DNA of 6,936 bases. Source: Bacteroidaceae bacterium (GTDB lineage: Bacteria; Bacteroidota; Bacteroidia; Bacteroidales; Bacteroidaceae). Position numbers and translations under genes: made by a program. Shown piece by piece: positions 5,786-6,936 of this stretch (positions within the stretch are counted from its first letter, which is position 1; the number at the start of each line of letters is the position of its first letter). Below the pieces are notes generated by a model. That model had not been told where the DNA came from. It searched no databases and was given only the letters and a program-made list of their open reading frames with translations. The DNA lies in NCBI GenBank assembly GCA_017557475.1, contig JAFYYO010000343.1, positions 1 through 6,936 on the forward strand, written 5' to 3'.

Positions 5786-6469
5786 TTACTTAACAGCAAC
5801 CTTTTTGCCATTCTGGATGTAAACGCCCTTCTGAGCCTTGCTTACGCGCTGGCCAGCTACGTTGTAGATAGGAGCGTTAACGTCGTCAGCATTGATGCTG
5901 TGGATGCCAGTACCTTCACCGACATTCAACTTAAAGGATGTCTCCAACTTTGTGAACTCTCCACTTACACCATAAGAACGACCATCGTTGTTTTCTGCAG
6001 TTACACCGTAGTCAGCCATTTCTGCTTCAGGAACTGTTGGTGCAGAATAAGAAATTCTGTACAACTGAATGTCGTAGGTTCCATCTACAGCAGCTACATC
6101 ATCAGAGATAGTAGCTTGGAAAGTAAGAACGGCGCCGTCTTCCTTATCAAAAGGATACTTGTCATAAACAGAAATTTGAGGATTACCATCATCTGTAAGC
6201 TGATAGTCAACTGCATAACCAGGAGCACGTTCTTCGTTCAATGTGTACTGCAGTTTGCCTCTTACGACTTTGCAGGCAACACCTTCAGGAAGAGCAATAC
6301 GGAAAGAAAATGCTGCTACAGGAAGACTGTTCTTCAAGCAAACGGGAATCTCAAAGGCTGTTGTACCCTTATCCACCGTGATGTCCTCAACATAAAGTCC
6401 ATCCTCGTTCTGTGCCATTGCTGCAACACCGCACAGCAGGGCAACCATTGTCATGTAAAACTTTTTCAT
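5786..6469 (-). CDS. Secreted cohesin-like domain protein with a C-terminal type IX-type sorting tail
   Basis: The 227-residue protein starts with a clear signal peptide (MKKFYMTMVALLCGVAAMA, likely cleaved before Q20). Residues about 25-145 resemble a cohesin / carbohydrate-binding beta-sandwich: TTAFEIPVCLKNSLPVAAFSF, then LPEGV, a GAVLTFQATISDD strand and GTYDIQLYRISYSAP. This is fold-level pattern recognition, so dockerin binding is not shown. Residues 188-227 (GIHSI, APIYNVAGQRV, KGVYI, GKKVAVK) match the short C-terminal tails common on secreted Prevotella-type proteins and thought to be type IX secretion sorting signals. It probably ends up secreted or on the cell surface. It lies 55 bases after a dockerin-bearing gene in the same direction, with no promoter seen between, so the two are probably co-transcribed. 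Terminator at 5733-5764. Confidence 0.82.
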   Translation of the reverse strand: MKKFYMTMVALLCGVAAMAQNEDGLYVEDITVDKGTTAFEIPVCLKNSLPVAAFSFRIALPEGVACKVVRGKLQYTLNEERAPGYAVDYQLTDDGNPQISVYDKYPFDKEDGAVLTFQATISDDVAAVDGTYDIQLYRISYSAPTVPEAEMADYGVTAENNDGRSYGVSGEFTKLETSFKLNVGEGTGIHSINADDVNAPIYNVAGQRVSKAQKGVYIQNGKKVAVK

Positions 6470-6524
6470 TGTTCTTTAATTTATTATTGGTTTATAATTC
6501 AATTATTCGATAATGACTAAATGA

Positions 6525-6936
6525 TTATTCTCCGCTACCACCTGCCATAAGGCTCAGGACCTTTACTGCATCTGAAATATCAACAGCGCCATCACCATTT
6601 ACATCAGCAGTGCTATAGTATTGATAAGAAGGATCTGCCATTGCGGCGAGAACTGCTACAACATCAGAAACATCAATTGCACCATCGCAGTTCACGTCAC
6701 CTAATTCATAAGCAGCACCTGCTTCGATAGTCCAAGTGTAAGGATCACCTGCGTCTGGAGCAACGAGTTCAACGGGACCGTCCTTAATAACGAAGCTCTC
6801 GTTCTTAACTGATACAGCATAGTCACCAGGTTCAACATCTCCAACTGCAACTTTGAAAGTAGCAACTGGACCTTCACTGCCTTGAACTACTTCTTCTCCT
6901 GCACATTCGCATGAGAAAGTAACAGTACCGTCTTCA
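6525..6936 (-). CDS. Dockerin-containing secreted protein (C-terminal part, runs off right edge)
   Basis: The frame is open from the window edge to a TAA at 6525-6527 and gives 136 C-terminal residues. The first part is a beta-rich segment (TVTFSCECAG, VATFKVAVG, GDYAVSVKNESFVI) that resembles the end of a cohesin-like or carbohydrate-binding sandwich, similar in style to the downstream gene's domain. The last 60 or so residues are a type I-like dockerin with two calcium-binding loops: DVNCDGAIDVSD and DVNGDGAVDISD. Both keep the D-N-D-D ligand pattern and are followed by the helix VVAVLAAM or AVKVLSLM. The protein ends GGSGE without a sorting tail. Dockerins normally bind cohesins; in Bacteroidota they also occur as isolated calcium-binding modules, so a cellulosome-like complex should not be assumed. 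The N-terminus and any enzyme domain lie outside the window. Confidence 0.85.
   Translation of the reverse strand, partial: EDGTVTFSCECAGEEVVQGSEGPVATFKVAVGDVEPGDYAVSVKNESFVIKDGPVELVAPDAGDPYTWTIEAGAAYELGDVNCDGAIDVSDVVAVLAAMADPSYQYYSTADVNGDGAVDISDAVKVLSLMAGGSGE

Noticed and set aside
5900..6520. Plus-strand open frame opposite the cohesin-like gene
   Set aside because: The minus-strand gene has a signal peptide, domain pattern, sorting tail and terminator; the plus-strand product is low in recognisable features.

Overview
The window looks like chromosome of a Bacteroidota bacterium, most likely a Prevotella-like member of the Bacteroidales. The signs are: a glycogen synthase of the eukaryote-like GT3 type; two promoter boxes matching the Bacteroidota -7 consensus TAnnTTTG; A-rich leaders without strong Shine-Dalgarno sequences; Tat lipoproteins; and a secreted protein with a short C-terminal tail of the type IX secretion sorting kind (YNVAGQRV...KGVYI...KKVAVK). 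The genus is inferred, not proven.

Layout. (1) Positions 1-951, minus strand: the N-terminal 317 residues of a GT3 glycogen synthase, running off the left edge. (2) Positions 952-1132: a divergent promoter region. (3) Positions 1133-5455, plus strand: a four-gene operon. It encodes a small exported protein of unknown function, a membrane-anchored tetraheme NapC/NrfH-type cytochrome c fused to a formylglycine-generating-enzyme-like (FGE/SUMF1) domain, a Tat-exported Gfo/Idh/MocA oxidoreductase lipoprotein, and a Tat-exported sugar-isomerase-like TIM-barrel lipoprotein. (4) Positions 5456-5785: a gene-free gap with a degenerate array of 22-bp repeats ending in an intrinsic terminator, then a second terminator serving the opposite strand. 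(5) Positions 5786-6936, minus strand: a secreted cohesin-like protein and, upstream of it, the C-terminal part of a protein with a beta-sandwich region and an intact dockerin.

How the genes may work together. The oxidoreductase and the TIM-barrel protein both carry a twin-arginine signal and a lipobox, so both probably act outside the cytoplasm as lipoproteins. That pairing recalls the keto-sugar (3-keto-glycoside) chemistry known for Gfo/Idh/MocA plus isomerase-like enzymes in gut Bacteroidota. The cytochrome-FGE fusion in the same operon could link this extracytoplasmic redox chemistry to the quinone pool. This is inference from domains and gene order.

The most unusual non-coding signal is a diverged 22-bp repeat family (core CATAACACGTTATG) on both sides of the operon: three units over the start of the first gene and about seven after the last. 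Shorter, different tandem repeats (16 bp x2 and 9 bp x4) fill the two gaps inside the operon. The last two units of the downstream array form the operon's terminator.
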